Shown here piece after piece: positions 1-10,395 of a stretch of 64,000 nucleotides of DNA. Source of the stretch: Lithobates sylvaticus (Eukaryota; Chordata; Amphibia; Anura; Ranidae); assembly GCA_028564925.1 (NCBI GenBank), contig CM053029.1, positions 288,031,057 to 288,095,056 on the forward strand, in the 5' to 3' direction. The notes below the pieces were generated by a model. It saw only the letters and a program-made list of their open reading frames with translations, was not told the DNA's origin and did not search any database. The position numbers and the translations under genes were made by a program. Every line of letters begins with the position of its first letter. Position 1 is the first letter of the stretch.

Positions 1-166
1 TTGGGGGCCCAGGTCTTTACAAATCCAAGCTATTTCTCCAGCGTTGCCTTCCTATCTGGTTTATTTTGATATAAGGGGTTTTTCACTGCCCATAGATTTC
101 TCATATCCCGGTATTTATTTATGAATTCCCCAAGGAATTCTTGTTTCTTAGATGGATACATTTTCT
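1..166 (-). pseudogene. MADF-domain protein of Harbinger copy 1 (N-terminal part)
   Basis: On the minus strand a splice acceptor (CTTGCAG at 167-173) leads to an ATG at 159-161 and a reading frame with the start of a MADF domain (FINKYRDMRNLW, then NPLYQNKPDRKATLEK). MADF domains are DNA-binding helix bundles related to Myb/SANT. The frame meets a stop at about position 30 and similar coding sequence continues past it, so this copy is broken; the rest lies outside the window. The same protein is better preserved in the second Harbinger at 56,404-56,880, where an acceptor also stands just upstream of the ATG. It is transcribed away from the Myb gene at 478, with about 300 bp between them. Confidence 0.7.
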
Positions 167-371
167 CTGCAAGACCAAACAAAATACAAAAAAAAAACAT
201 CTCAGGATAATCTTTCAACACAATATAAGCATCAATCTAGATTCAGTATGGGCCGCATATGTCTCCAAATTTAAAATCGTACCTTCGTTATAAAGTTCGT
301 CGCTGTTCATCGCGTCCATTCCTCCTTCCTCTGCACACAGAACGTAGTTACGACACACACGTGTTTGAAGC

Positions 372-393
372 TTTATATACACTGCGCATGCGT
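372..393 (+). promoter_or_regulatory. TATA box plus NRF1-like site between divergent Harbinger genes
   Basis: TTTATATAC (372-380) is followed by TGCGCATGCGT (383-393), a close match to the palindromic NRF1 site. It lies about 85-105 bp upstream of the Myb ATG. The same pair stands at 57,073-57,095 in the second copy, in the same place relative to the gene. Promoter function is inferred from this conservation. Confidence 0.6.
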
Positions 394-477
394 GAATCTC
401 TGCACCTGTCGCCCACCCCTGACGTTCTTTCTAGAATATTCACCGCCCCATCTCTTTTGTTGCAGTGGGAGCGGAAC

Positions 478-2241
478 ATGGCGGAGACACAGCAGGTGCA
501 TAATTCCAGTAACGAGGAGGAGGAAAGCCCGGAGCCTGAAACATCACGATTGAGGAGGAGATTTAAGGCCTCAAATATGTCATTTGTGGAGATGTTGGAG
601 ATGGTGGACATCTTGAGGAGTAACGACTATGACAGGAATTATGGTCCGTACCCCAACCCAAATATGAGAAAGGCCAAGATCATGAATAAAGTTGTGAAGA
701 GTCTGTACAGGAATTTTGGGGTATGACGATCCAAGGATCAATTGAGGAAACGCTGGTCGGACCTCAAATTAAGGGAGCAGGATCAGTACAGAAAGATCAA
801 GAAAGTTCTTCGAAAAAGTAAGTATATGTCGTGTGTAACTATTATTATTAATATTGCATGCTGCCACATGTTTTTTTCCTTAATAAGGTCTTGTACACTC
901 CAAAATGGCTACTTTCATGGTCATACGCACAGTAATCGGTCGTTGGAAACCTCGTTCGTTTTCCAAAATACAATGTTTTCCCAGATAACTGATTAAATAC
1001 ATGTGTTGCTTAAAATTTCTAAGTTAATCCAAAAGAGTTTTTAGGACATTGTTGTCTAGATGTGTTTGAACCTACAAGGAATAGCAAACTTGATTCAGTG
1101 TAATATATGTAGAGGACACTCAGCAGCTGTTTACACATCTGGACTCAGGTGCACTAGTGTGGGACACCATAACAAACTTTTTAGGGTCTCAAACACAGGT
1201 ACTCCAGTGGATACTTGGGGTGTCTCCAGATGGGAAACCTCCAAAAAAGGTAAGTATTCCACCTTGAGTAATTAGGGGAATAAATCTGGTGTTCAGCTTG
1301 GAATTCTGCCCAAACAGACAATTGTCCCCCACTTCCAAGCAATGTTTATCATTCATATTTGTTGGCTTAAATATCTGTGTCCTAAGTATACCTTTTGTTT
1401 TATTCTCATAGGGGAACAAAGAATCTGGAAATATGACATCACCAGGGACCGCCCACCTCCTGAAGAAGGGGAACAGAGGTCACCACAAGATGAGGATGTG
1501 GAGGAAGGAGAGGTGGTCAAGATTGAGACCACAACAGGTGAGTGCCTGACACCCCAGATTCAGGTAATAAGACATGTATGCCTGCATATTTATAATAGAT
1601 GGTGTGTTTTTTTGATTTTTAGGTGATGTACAGGTGGTGGAAGAGCAATCAGATCATTTCACCAGTGACAGTGCCCAAAGGCTAATCCAGGACATCATGT
1701 GGTGTAGTCAGGATTTAGACATTATTCGGAAAAAAAACTATGGATATTGAAGTTAAACTTAAAGCGGAGCTCCACCCTAAAGTGGAACTTCTGCTTATCG
1801 GATTCCCCCCCCCCCCTCCAGTGCCTTTCAGGGGTGAGGGGGGTGCAGATACCTGTATAATACAGGTATCTGCACCCACTTCCGGGACGAGATAGCCGGA
1901 GCTGCCCCGCCCATATCCGAAGATGCCCTGTTGTGTCTTGGGAAACACAGTTCCCAGGACACAACGGGGACCAATAACGACGCGCATGCGCAGTAGGGAA
2001 ACTGGCAGTGAAGACGCAAGCTTCACTTCCTGATTCCCTGACAGAGGATGGCGGCGGGGGCAGCTGAGAGATGAGCGATCGCTCGTCATCTTCTGCCGAC
2101 ATCGCTGGAACCTGGAACAGGTAAGTGTCTATTTATTAAAAGTCAGCAGCTGCAGTATTTGTAGCTGCTGACTTTTAAAAAAAAAAAATTCAGGTGGACC
2201 TCCTCTTTAAGAACATGATTGATGTCCTTGGAAGAATATAA
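478..2241 (+). pseudogene. Myb/SANT-like DNA-binding protein of Harbinger copy 1
   Basis: Three exons are supported by splice signals and by the second copy: 478-817 (donor GTAAGTATA), 1412-1537 (acceptor TTCTCATAG, donor GTGAGTG) and 1623-2241 (acceptor TTTTTAG). Exon 1 starts MAETQQV and encodes an acidic region, then a Myb/SANT-like trihelix (FVEMLEMVDIL, KAKIMNKVVKSL, QLRKRWSDLKLREQDQY). Exon 2 is acidic and proline-rich. Exon 3 encodes a short C-terminal helix likely to be a coiled coil. In PIF/Harbinger elements such proteins bind the transposon ends and help import the transposase. The copy is broken by an in-frame TGA at 724-726 (the second copy has CAA there), an apparent slip in an A-run near 1730 and a MITE in exon 3. 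Confidence 0.75.
1759..2210. mobile_element. T2/Kolobok-type MITE inserted in the Myb gene's last exon
   Basis: A 452-bp element including TTAA at both ends (1759-1762 and 2207-2210). The termini read AGCGGAGCTCCACC and, as reverse complement, AGAGGAGGTCCACC. TTAA targets and AG(G/C)-starting ends fit the T2 family of frog MITEs, attributed to Kolobok transposases. It holds an internal perfect palindrome centred on 1866. The coding sequence on both sides lines up with the uninterrupted last exon of the second Harbinger copy (58,318-58,484), which gives the empty site. Confidence 0.8.
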
Positions 2242-2296
2242 TTTTCTCAAAAATTGCCACCATTTTGTTTTTGAAATTTGAACAACATTTTTAAAA

Positions 2297-2548
2297 GCCT
2301 AATTTTGAAGATGCACGCAGTATGTCAACATGTGCTATCTGCCATCAGGGGATATCAATGTACGCGTTTTGTGCCTGCAACACCTTCCTCAAAACTCAAG
2401 TCGGTGAGAGCAAGGGGTTGTACCCCCAAAACACATCCATTGATCCCCAATGATGGGAGATAGCACATGTTGACATTAGGCATGGGATCAGGATGTAAAT
2501 CCCCAGTTTGACTCCCAATTTGTGTGCACCTTCAAAATTAGGCTTTTA
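2297..2548. repeat. Long inverted repeat between convergent Myb and HARBI1 genes (copy 1)
   Basis: Imperfect inverted repeat. The outer arms are 2297-2318 and 2525-2548, the inner arms about 2325-2395 and 2412-2476 (for example CAACATGTGCTATCTGCCAT against GGGAGATAGCACATGTTG). The transcript of either strand could fold into a long hairpin. The same structure stands at the same place in the second Harbinger copy (58,543-58,808). Role unknown: a two-way 3' end signal or an RNA hairpin are possible. Confidence 0.75.
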
Positions 2549-2903
2549 CAGGGGTGACTGCACCCCATCTGATGAAGGCAAGATCCACACATTTTTGACA
2601 ATGTAATGTGTGATCTTGCCTTAAAAGTTTTTCTATGTTGAACTTTGTTATGTTCCAGAGTTGTGTATGTTGTGTTTGGAAACATGGCTGTTTATGTAAC
2701 ATAACACAATTTTTTTGGGGGGAAAACGCAAAAATTTGTATTTTTGTAAAAAATAAAAAAAAATGAAAAAAGAGCACATGTGAATGTGTATGGAGTAAAA
2801 TGATTTTTTACTCAACAATGTGTGGCTTCTTCTTTCAATGATCCAGACACAAAAAAGAAACAAGCAGGAAATTCAAAGCAAGATTTTACCAGATTAATAA
2901 ATG

Positions 2904-5040
2904 TTAAATGTATTCAAAAAGTGCTGGCAAAGCAATGGCCCCCCTCCCCGAAAAATATTCGGAATAATTTTGGCGCACTACACGAGCGCTTTGGGGAGGC
3001 AAGCCAGGACGGGCCGCTTCCAGGGACATCAGGGATTGCTGACCGGCGTCAGGCCCAACTGTAACCACATAATTGGGGTTGTTCCTTTTTAAAAAGTTGT
3101 GCAAGATGCAACACGATACCACAATGGTATTAAGTTTGTATTCCGCCATATTAATGGCCGTTTGAAACAGGCGGAACCGGCTGGCCAGAATCCCAAACGC
3201 GTTCTCCACGACTCTTCTGGCTCTGGCCAGCCGGTAATTAAATACCCTCTTCTCCGGGGTGAGGGTCCTCTGTGGGACTGGCCTCATGAGATGGTTTCCC
3301 AAACCGAAAGCCTCATCTGCGACAAAGACAAATGGCAGTCCTTCGACATTCTCCTCCAGAGGTGGCAATCCCAAGCCGCCACTCTCGAGCCGTCGGTAGA
3401 ACTCGGTCCAGGAAAAGACTCCTCCATCCGACATCCGGCCATTCCTCCCCACGTCCACATATATAAACTCATATGTCGCCGACACCACCGCCATCAACAC
3501 GATACTATGAAACCCCTTATAGTTAAAGTAGTATGACCCCAAATGGGGTAGTGGCACTATGTGGACGTGCTTCCCATCGATTGCCCCTCCGCAGTTAGGA
3601 AAATCCCACCGCTGGGCAAACTGGGAGGCCACAGTCTGCCATTTCTGTGGCGTGGAAGGAAACTGTGGAGTCAAACAAGAAAAATATAATTAGTAAATTT
3701 GATAATAAACATTACAAGCAGATTATGCAGAAACATTGTTGGCAAACATCAGTATAACATTTCTTGTAGTATTTAAAGGCTAAAATATAAGGTCCACTTA
3801 TCAGATTCCTCCCCCCTCTGATGGCCCCTTGTAAATATTTTAGGGGGGAGTTATGTTTTGGACAGGTAACCCTCTCCACTACGTAATGGAGTAACAAAGT
3901 AATGTGTGATAGTTTGGCCAGTCCCTCCTTAATTACACTATTGGCCCACTGGGCAGGTAAGAAGAAGTGGCCTCAAAAAAATAAAAAATGGAAGCACATT
4001 TTTTGATTCTGCAATTACCTATCACGATAATAATAGGAGAAGAAAAATTATAACAGTAGCATTTGAAAGTATTGAGGCAGGCCCTTGCACTACATGCTTA
4101 GAAAAATGTATCCATAAATATGACCACTAAAGAGGTAGGTATAGTGTGTATTGGGTTCGGCAAAATCAGCAGATAGAGGATTGGTATCAGCTGACTGAGC
4201 AGTTGGGGGAGGGGGGGTTCCCAAAGATTTTGGGCACCACAAAACAAAGCCTCAGGCACGCTGCATGAATTTAAGGACAACTATAAAATTTGTACACATT
4301 TAGGGGGTGTTAGGGTAAAGCATTACAATGGAGCTGACACAATACATTGTTAAGTGACTAGACTATAGGTATATATGGGCCCCGGATAGCATGCTGGGGG
4401 GGTTAGTGAAGGCAAATATGCATGAAGGACAAAAAAGGAACATACAAAAATCCAACATGCATGAGGACAAAATGGCACAGCATATTACAGCATATTACAG
4501 TATATTGAAATCCTTTAGGGAACAAGGAAAGAAATACAATACATTAGCAAACAGTAAATACATAGAATGTGATGTTAAAGGATAAAACTTACCCTCATAT
4601 AGTCCTTCTGCAGGACCCTGATGATGGCAGAACAGGTCTCTGCAATAATGATCCCCAGAGCCTGGGGGGAGATGCCTGTCGAGAACTTGAGGTCCTGAAG
4701 GCTTCTCCCTGTCGCCAAGTACCTCAACGTGGCAACTAACCTCAGTGATGGCTTGCCACATGCAGGTATCCTGCCTGCTGATATAAGGGGACAGCAAAGC
4801 CAACAGACGGTGAACAATGGGGTCCGTCATCCTGAGATAATTCCTGAAATCATCAGGATTATTCTCACGGATCTCACGAAGCAGAGGCATGTGTGAGAAT
4901 TGGTCACGCTGGAGCAACCAATTCTTGGTCCATGAACTCCTCCTCGCCCTGTTCATGGACTGGGCTTGTGTCAAAGTAAGAACCCCAACACCAAGCCCCC
5001 GCACAGCAAGAACTCTACGACGAGTACGTACATGCAACAT
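2904..5040 (-). pseudogene. HARBI1-type DDE transposase of Harbinger copy 1
   Basis: Two exons on the minus strand: 5040-4593 and 3662-2904, joined by a phase-0 intron (donor GTAAGT at 4592-4587, acceptor CTCCACAG ending at 3663). Exon 1 has a basic start, then NWLLQRDQFSHMPLLREI, FRNYLRMTD and the helical region before the catalytic core. Exon 2 holds a DDE_Tnp_4 nuclease: GAIDGKH (first Asp), VADEAFGLGNHLMRP (second Asp), ARRVVENAFGILASRF (Glu), then CCILHNFLK. Length, about 400 residues, suits the family. One frameshift near 4,745 separates SRQDTCMWQAI from PSLRLVATLRYLATG in exon 1; exon 2 is open throughout. It is convergent with the Myb gene. HARBI1 itself is the host gene derived from this family; this copy is a transposon gene. 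Confidence 0.85.
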
Positions 5041-5530
5041 GGCTTCTAAACGGTCGGCTCGTCAGAACGGACTAAAGAAAGCACTGATAAACAGCAAGGC
5101 GAAATGCAAATCAAGCAACGAGCGGACAATAAGCACTGAAAATCAAAGCGTACTATATATAAATATATAGGCCGCAAAGACAAACAAACAAATGCAAACT
5201 GACTACACGCACTGATAAGCAGATACGCACCGACAAGCACAAACTGTAGAGCAGGAACGATCTGAAGCACAAAGTCTGAAAAGCGCGAACCGTCTATAAC
5301 CAATCTTCTACTAACACGCGATAAACATGAGATCAGCAGAAGGAGCCCAAAGGGTGCCTGATGTGGTGCTGAACTTTCCTTTTCTAGTCTCATTGTACGT
5401 GGTGGACGTCACCACGTTCTTGGCGGTCAGAATTTGGTGTGATCGTGTGTAGGAAACACAGCTTGAGCGGAATTCCGCCAAAACCGGCAGAGCTTTTTCC
5501 GACGAGAATTCCGATCGTGTGTACGCGGCA

Positions 5531-6172
5531 TTAGTGCCTCCCGACCATAACAGAACACATGTCCTCAACATGGGGAGTCCTTTATTAAAAAATATAAAAG
5601 GGGCCAGGATCTGGCTGATATCATTCACCAAATACAATCATGACTATATCTGATCAATGACCTTACCTTACAAGCTGATTGGTAGCGAGATAGTGTTTGC
5701 TAGGATGCAGGCTGCTTCCTGTGTCTTAACAACCAATGACACTGTGGCCGCAAGCATCTTAGTAACCAATGACACTAGTGGCCTACACAGCAGGAAGTTG
5801 TAATTTATTGGTGGTGGTAGTACCACCAATACATAAATTATTTCAAACTCCTTCCAGCAGGAAGTCTGGGCAAGCAAACAGGCACGATTCATGCAAACAC
5901 TGCACTGCTTCAAACCAAAACACCATCCATATTTGCAAAATAATAGCCTTGATCAGATATAGAATCCACCCATATGATAATCAGCTACTACTGATGGAGT
6001 GCTAAAGGAGGCGCCATTAACAGCTGGTCCTCAAAAACCAGCAAGCATCCTTCTGGTGCAACTCCAATACAGGTAATCATTTAACCTAAATCTGTACTTT
6101 TCTTAACTGTATTTGCATATAATTTGATCTAAACATTTTCTAAATAAATTAGAAACTATATTAGGAGCACAA
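5531..6172. other. Spacer between Harbinger copy 1 and hAT-N
   Basis: No coding region recognised. The first 60 bp contain CATGTCCTCAACATGGGGA, a phrase shared with the interior of the hAT-N family (for example near 7,480), so a short old hAT-N remnant may be present. The rest looks like unique AT-rich sequence. Confidence 0.5.
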
Positions 6173-6180
6173 CCTATTAC

Positions 6181-8303
6181 TATGGATGGGCGAACGGTTC
6201 GGCCCGAGCATAAGTTTGGGCTCAACTTCGGTTGTTCGGATGTTCTGCGAACACCGAACAATATGCTGTGTTCGGGGGAAATTCGAAAGCCGCCGGAACG
6301 CCGTTAAAGTCTATGTGACACTAACATGAAAAATCAAAAGTGCTAATTTTAAAGGCTTATATGCAAGTTATTGTTATAAAAAGTGTTTGGGGACCTGGGT
6401 CCTGCCCCAGGGGACATGTATCAATGCTAATTTAAAAAAAAAAAAAAACGTCTAGAGGGAGGTGGTGGATACTATTGCCCAGGTGTTCAAAATCCGTATG
6501 GACATGGATCCTATTCTTTGTGTCCTGGGGTGGATAGAGGGAGAGTGCAGACCTAAAGTACTCAGTTAGCAACTTTAAGATGCCTCTTCCAGGCTAGCAA
6601 ACTTATTGCCCAGAGGTGGCAGTCTACTGCTCCCCCATCCTGTAGGGAATGGGAGCGGAGTATGGAGGTGGTGATCCTCAAGGAAAGGACAACATACATT
6701 TGATAAGATTTGGAAGATGTGGAATGAGAAATAGTAATGTGAAGGAATAATGAACTGTGGGTGAGGCCCGATGAACTAGACGGGATTAAGGATAAGTATT
6801 TTGCTGAGTGATAAATATAGTGGTGAGTGATGGAGGTATTGGATGTATGGAAGTGTGGTATGAGAGACTGGTGGAGTAGCTGTGTTCAAGGGGAAGAATA
6901 ATATAAACAATTACAGTTGTTCAGGCAGGGGGAGTATAGATGCTCCCTCTATAATTTTTCTTTGATCGATGTAAAATGTATGTGAATTATGTTCGTTTTG
7001 TAAATTTGAAAAGAAAATAAAGATATAAAGTTAAAAACGTCAGTTTTTTCGGGAGCAGTGCTTTTTTTAATTCTTAAAGTGAAACAATAAAAATGAAATA
7101 TTCCTTTAAATACCATGCATGGGGGGTGTCTATAGTATGCCTGTAAAGTGGCAAATTTTTCCTGTGTTTAGAACAGTACCACAGCAAAATGACAGGAAAA
7201 AGTGTCATTTAAAATTGATTGTGGCTGTAATGAATTGTTGGGTCTCTGCAATATAGATAAAACTCATTGAAAAAAAGGCATGGGTTCCCCCCAGTTCATT
7301 ACCAGGCCCTCCAGGTCTGGTATGGATTTTAAGGGTAACCCTGTGCCAAAATGTGAAAAAATGGCATAGGGGTCCCCCCAAAATCCATACCAGACCCTTA
7401 TCCGAGCACGCAACCTGGTGGGCTGCAGGAAAAGAGGAAGGATGAGAGAGCACCCCCCTGAACCGTACCAGGTCACATGCCCTCAACATGGGGAGGGTGC
7501 TTTGGAGTAGCCACCCAAAGCACCTTGTCCCCATGTTGATGGGGACAAGGGCCTCATCCCCACAACCCTTGCCCGGTGGTTGTGGGGGTATGCGGGGAGG
7601 GGGGCTTATCGGAATCTGGAAGCCCCCTTTAACAAGGGGACCCCCAGATCCTGCCCCCCCTATGTGAATTGGAAACAGGGTACCCCTACGCCATTTTTTT
7701 TTATTTGGCGCAGGGTTCTCCTTAATTTCCATATCAGACTTAAAGGGTCGCAATTTTTTTTTAAATTTAGGTTTGGGATTCCCCTTAATATCCATACCAG
7801 ACCCAAAAGGCCTGGTAATGGACAGGGGGGGGGACCCATGCTCTTTTTTTTTTAATGAGTTTTATCTATATTGCCAAGACCCAACAATTCATTACAGCCG
7901 CAATCAGTTTTAAATGACAATTTTTCCTTTAGAAATGTCATTTTGCTGTGGTACTGTTCTAAACACGGGAAAAATGCGCCACTTTACAGGCATACTATAG
8001 ACACCCCCAGGCACGATATTTAAAGGAATATTTCATTTTTAGTGTTTCACTTTAACCATTAAAAAAGTCACTGCTCCTGAAAAAACGTCAGTTTTAAGAA
8101 AAACAATTTACATTGATACCCCCTGGGGTAGGGGCAGGATCCAGCTCCTCAAACACTTTTTATGACAATATTTTGCATAGAAGCCTTTAAAATTAGCACT
8201 TTTGATTTTTCGTTAGTGTCCCATAGAGTTAAACGGTGTTTGTGTTTTCTCCTGAATTTTTTGCCTGTTCGGTATGTTCTGGGGGGTGTTCGGCTCATCC
8301 TTA
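6181..8303. mobile_element. Non-autonomous hAT element (hAT-N), complete
   Basis: Bounded by an 8-bp direct repeat CCTATTAC (6173-6180 and 8304-8311), the hAT target size. The ends are short inverted repeats: TATGGATGGGCGAAC on the left, and TAAGGATGAGCCGAAC as reverse complement on the right. Long subterminal arms are inverted copies of each other (6,300-7,440 against 7,640-8,230): the phrases on GGGGACCTGGGTCC, the CACTTTACAGGCATACT box and the GGTATGGATTTTAAGGGG box occur in both. No transposase is encoded. Part of the left arm is interrupted by a LINE tail. Related copies start at 13,275 and 61,857 and end at 18,288 and 49,794. Confidence 0.8.
6453..7032 (+). mobile_element. 5'-truncated L1-like LINE 3' end inside hAT-N
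   Basis: Insert of 580 bp flanked by a 9-bp repeat AAAAACGTC (6444-6452 and 7033-7041). It ends with AATAAAGATATAAAG followed by A residues, like an L1/Tx1 3' end, and one frame near its middle reads FDKIWKMWNEK, similar to the C-terminus of L1-type ORF2 proteins. It interrupts a phrase of the left arm that is uninterrupted in the right arm. Confidence 0.65.
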
Positions 8304-8311
8304 CCTATTAC

Positions 8312-9685
8312 TAAAGCATTATATGAATTACATTTTATACAATGACAATATATATTTTTGATGATATGCTGTAGAACACATAATAAAAAGTTGAATACAC
8401 CTTTAAAGCCCTGTGTTTACACCAAGAAGAAGAATTATATTGCATCTGAGCAGCTGTTTACTTCTTCTGCTATATTGCTAAAAAAAGAAATTGAGCTATA
8501 TACACCTTTTATTGGGTTCAGATAGCCATCTGCTATCTGAAATTACTTCCATTTTCACATCCATTATATGAATAGGAGGTGGAAAGTGTAGTTTCAGGTT
8601 TCCTGTATTATCTGCCCAATAATGTATATAGTGTGGACTCAACATTCATTGAAAGTAATGGCACGAGATCATTCACACCATTATATTTGATGCATTGGAC
8701 CTATTATCTCCACACTGTGATCTTCATGCTCAGCTCTCTCAGCCTTTTTCTTAATGCTGCAGTTCTCGGTGATAGTTCACCTTTAACTTAATCATAATAA
8801 ATGTGATATCCCAGACAGACAGTTTCTCTTGGGTAAAGTGAGAACCAACATGCTTTTTTTTATAAAAGACTTGCTGATCTCATCTAGACAAAGAAAGCAG
8901 TCTCTTTACTTTCAGTTAGACCAATGATGGTGTTACACGGCATCAACTGATGAATTCCTAGAGCACTAAAATCTTCTAATAAGGAAGCAAATAATGTTTT
9001 CCAGTACAAAAAAAATGTATTATAACAATGCAGTTCTTCGCTCTTCTTTATGATACCTGGCAAATGACACATAAATTATGTAAGTGGCACATCCTGCCTC
9101 AGATCATTATCACAAAATATCCACCACTGTAAAACAAACTCTAAATATAAAATCAGGAGGGGAGTGTAATGTTCATTTAAATCTTAAATATGCATCATGG
9201 ATGGTTTTCAGAATGCCACATAATTCCAAAATGATCTATAATCATCTATTTTTGTATAGCTATTGTGCATTTTTCTTTTGAATACGTACCTTCAAATCGC
9301 TTACTTTTGCTTTGTCCAAACCTCTTCTAATTGAAAGGGAGGGTAAGATTGTGAAAAAATGTCCAGGGGGAAGAACTGACTAAAGAGATTTGAAAAAGTC
9401 AGAAAATACTGTGACTATATAAGATGGATGAGAGGTTAGGTCTCCAGAGGCCATGCATAATTTAAGCAATGCATGAGGTTTAGGAGAGGAATTTAATTCA
9501 CAGTAGTGGTCAGTATGTGGTCTGGTTTATTAGCACACAAATAGCATTTATGCTTGGACCAATGCAGTGTCATTTTGCATGGGCTGTAAGAAGTTCCAGC
9601 TCTGCAGCATATTTATCTTAGGTTTTTTTTTTTGGTGGAAAGGGTGAGGTTAGACTTCCATGTCCTGTCTGAGATGGCTAAGAGG
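8312..9685. other. Gene-free stretch with a possible T2-like MITE
   Basis: AT-rich, no convincing coding frame. At 8,401-8,788 a TTAA-bounded block ends with TTAAAGGTGAAC (reverse complement), a T2/Kolobok-type terminus, but the opposite end (TTAAAGCCC) matches poorly. From 8,790 to 9,685 I see nothing identifiable. Confidence 0.35.
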
Positions 9686-9689
9686 TGTT

Positions 9690-10395
9690 GTAGTTACATA
9701 GTAGGTGAGGTTGAAAAAAGACACAAGTCCATCAAGTCCAACCTATGTGTGTGATTATATGTCAGTATTTCATTGTATATCCCTGTATGTTGCGGTCGTT
9801 CAGGTGCTTATCTAATCGTTTTTTGAAACTATTGATGCCCCCCGCTGAGACCACTGCCTGTGGAAGGCAATTCCACATCCTTGCCGCACTTACAGTAAAG
9901 AAACTTCTACGTAGTTTAAGGTTAAACCTCTTTTCTTCTCATTTTAATGAGTGGCCATGTGTCTTGTTAAACTCCCTTCCACAAAAATGTTTTATCCCTA
10001 TTGTGGGATCACCAGTATGGTATTTGTAAATTTAAATCATAAACCCTCTCAAGCATCTCTTCTGCAGAGAGAATAAGTTCAGTGCTCGCAACCTTTCTTC
10101 ATAACTAATATTCTCCAGACCATTTATTAGCTTTGTTGCCCTTCTTTGTATTCGCTCCATTTCCAGTACATCCTTCCTGAGGACTGGTGCCCAGAGCTGG
10201 ACAGCATACTCCAGGTGCGGTTGGACCAGAGTTTTGTAGAGAGGGAGAATTATCGCTTTATCCCTGGAGTTAATCCCTTTTTTAATGCATGCCAATATTC
10301 AGTTTGCTTTGTTAGCAGCAGCTTGGCATTGCATGCCATTGCTGCGCCTGTCATCTACTAGGACCCCCAGGTCCTTTTCCACCCTAGATTCCCCC
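9690..10395 (-). mobile_element. CR1-type LINE, 3' part
   Basis: Minus-strand LINE sequence ending at TAGTTACATAGTAGGTGAGG, a familiar CR1-like 3' tail in amphibians. The frame 10295-10032 reads LYKTLVQPHLEYAVQLW and RIQRRATKLINGLENISYEERL, the thumb region following the reverse transcriptase. Upstream, VEKDLGVLVDD can be read. The upstream reverse transcriptase lies at 12,010-12,540, separated by a 1.6-kb insertion or rearrangement. Confidence 0.8.

Larger units (their letters stand above)
1..5530 (-). mobile_element. PIF/Harbinger DNA transposon, three-gene type (copy 1, left end outside window)
   Basis: This is an autonomous-type Harbinger body whose left terminus is beyond the window edge. 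It carries a MADF-domain gene (minus, cut by the edge), a Myb/SANT-like gene (plus) and a HARBI1-type DDE transposase (minus, two exons). The right end is seen directly: the sequence before 5,530 reads as a terminal repeat (reverse complement begins TGCCGCGTACACACGATCGG) and is followed by TTA, the usual Harbinger target. Related termini recur at 50,295, 51,171 and 54,685. The copy is no longer able to act: the Myb gene carries a MITE and a stop, the MADF gene a stop and the transposase a frameshift. Assignment to Harbinger rests on the transposase and is firm; the left boundary is unknown. Confidence 0.85.

Noticed and set aside
3099-3536. Plus-strand 145-codon frame opposite HARBI1
   Set aside because: Shadow of the transposase exon on the other strand.
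8401-8788. Complete T2-type MITE
   Set aside because: Only one end matches the T2 terminus; kept as a low-confidence note.
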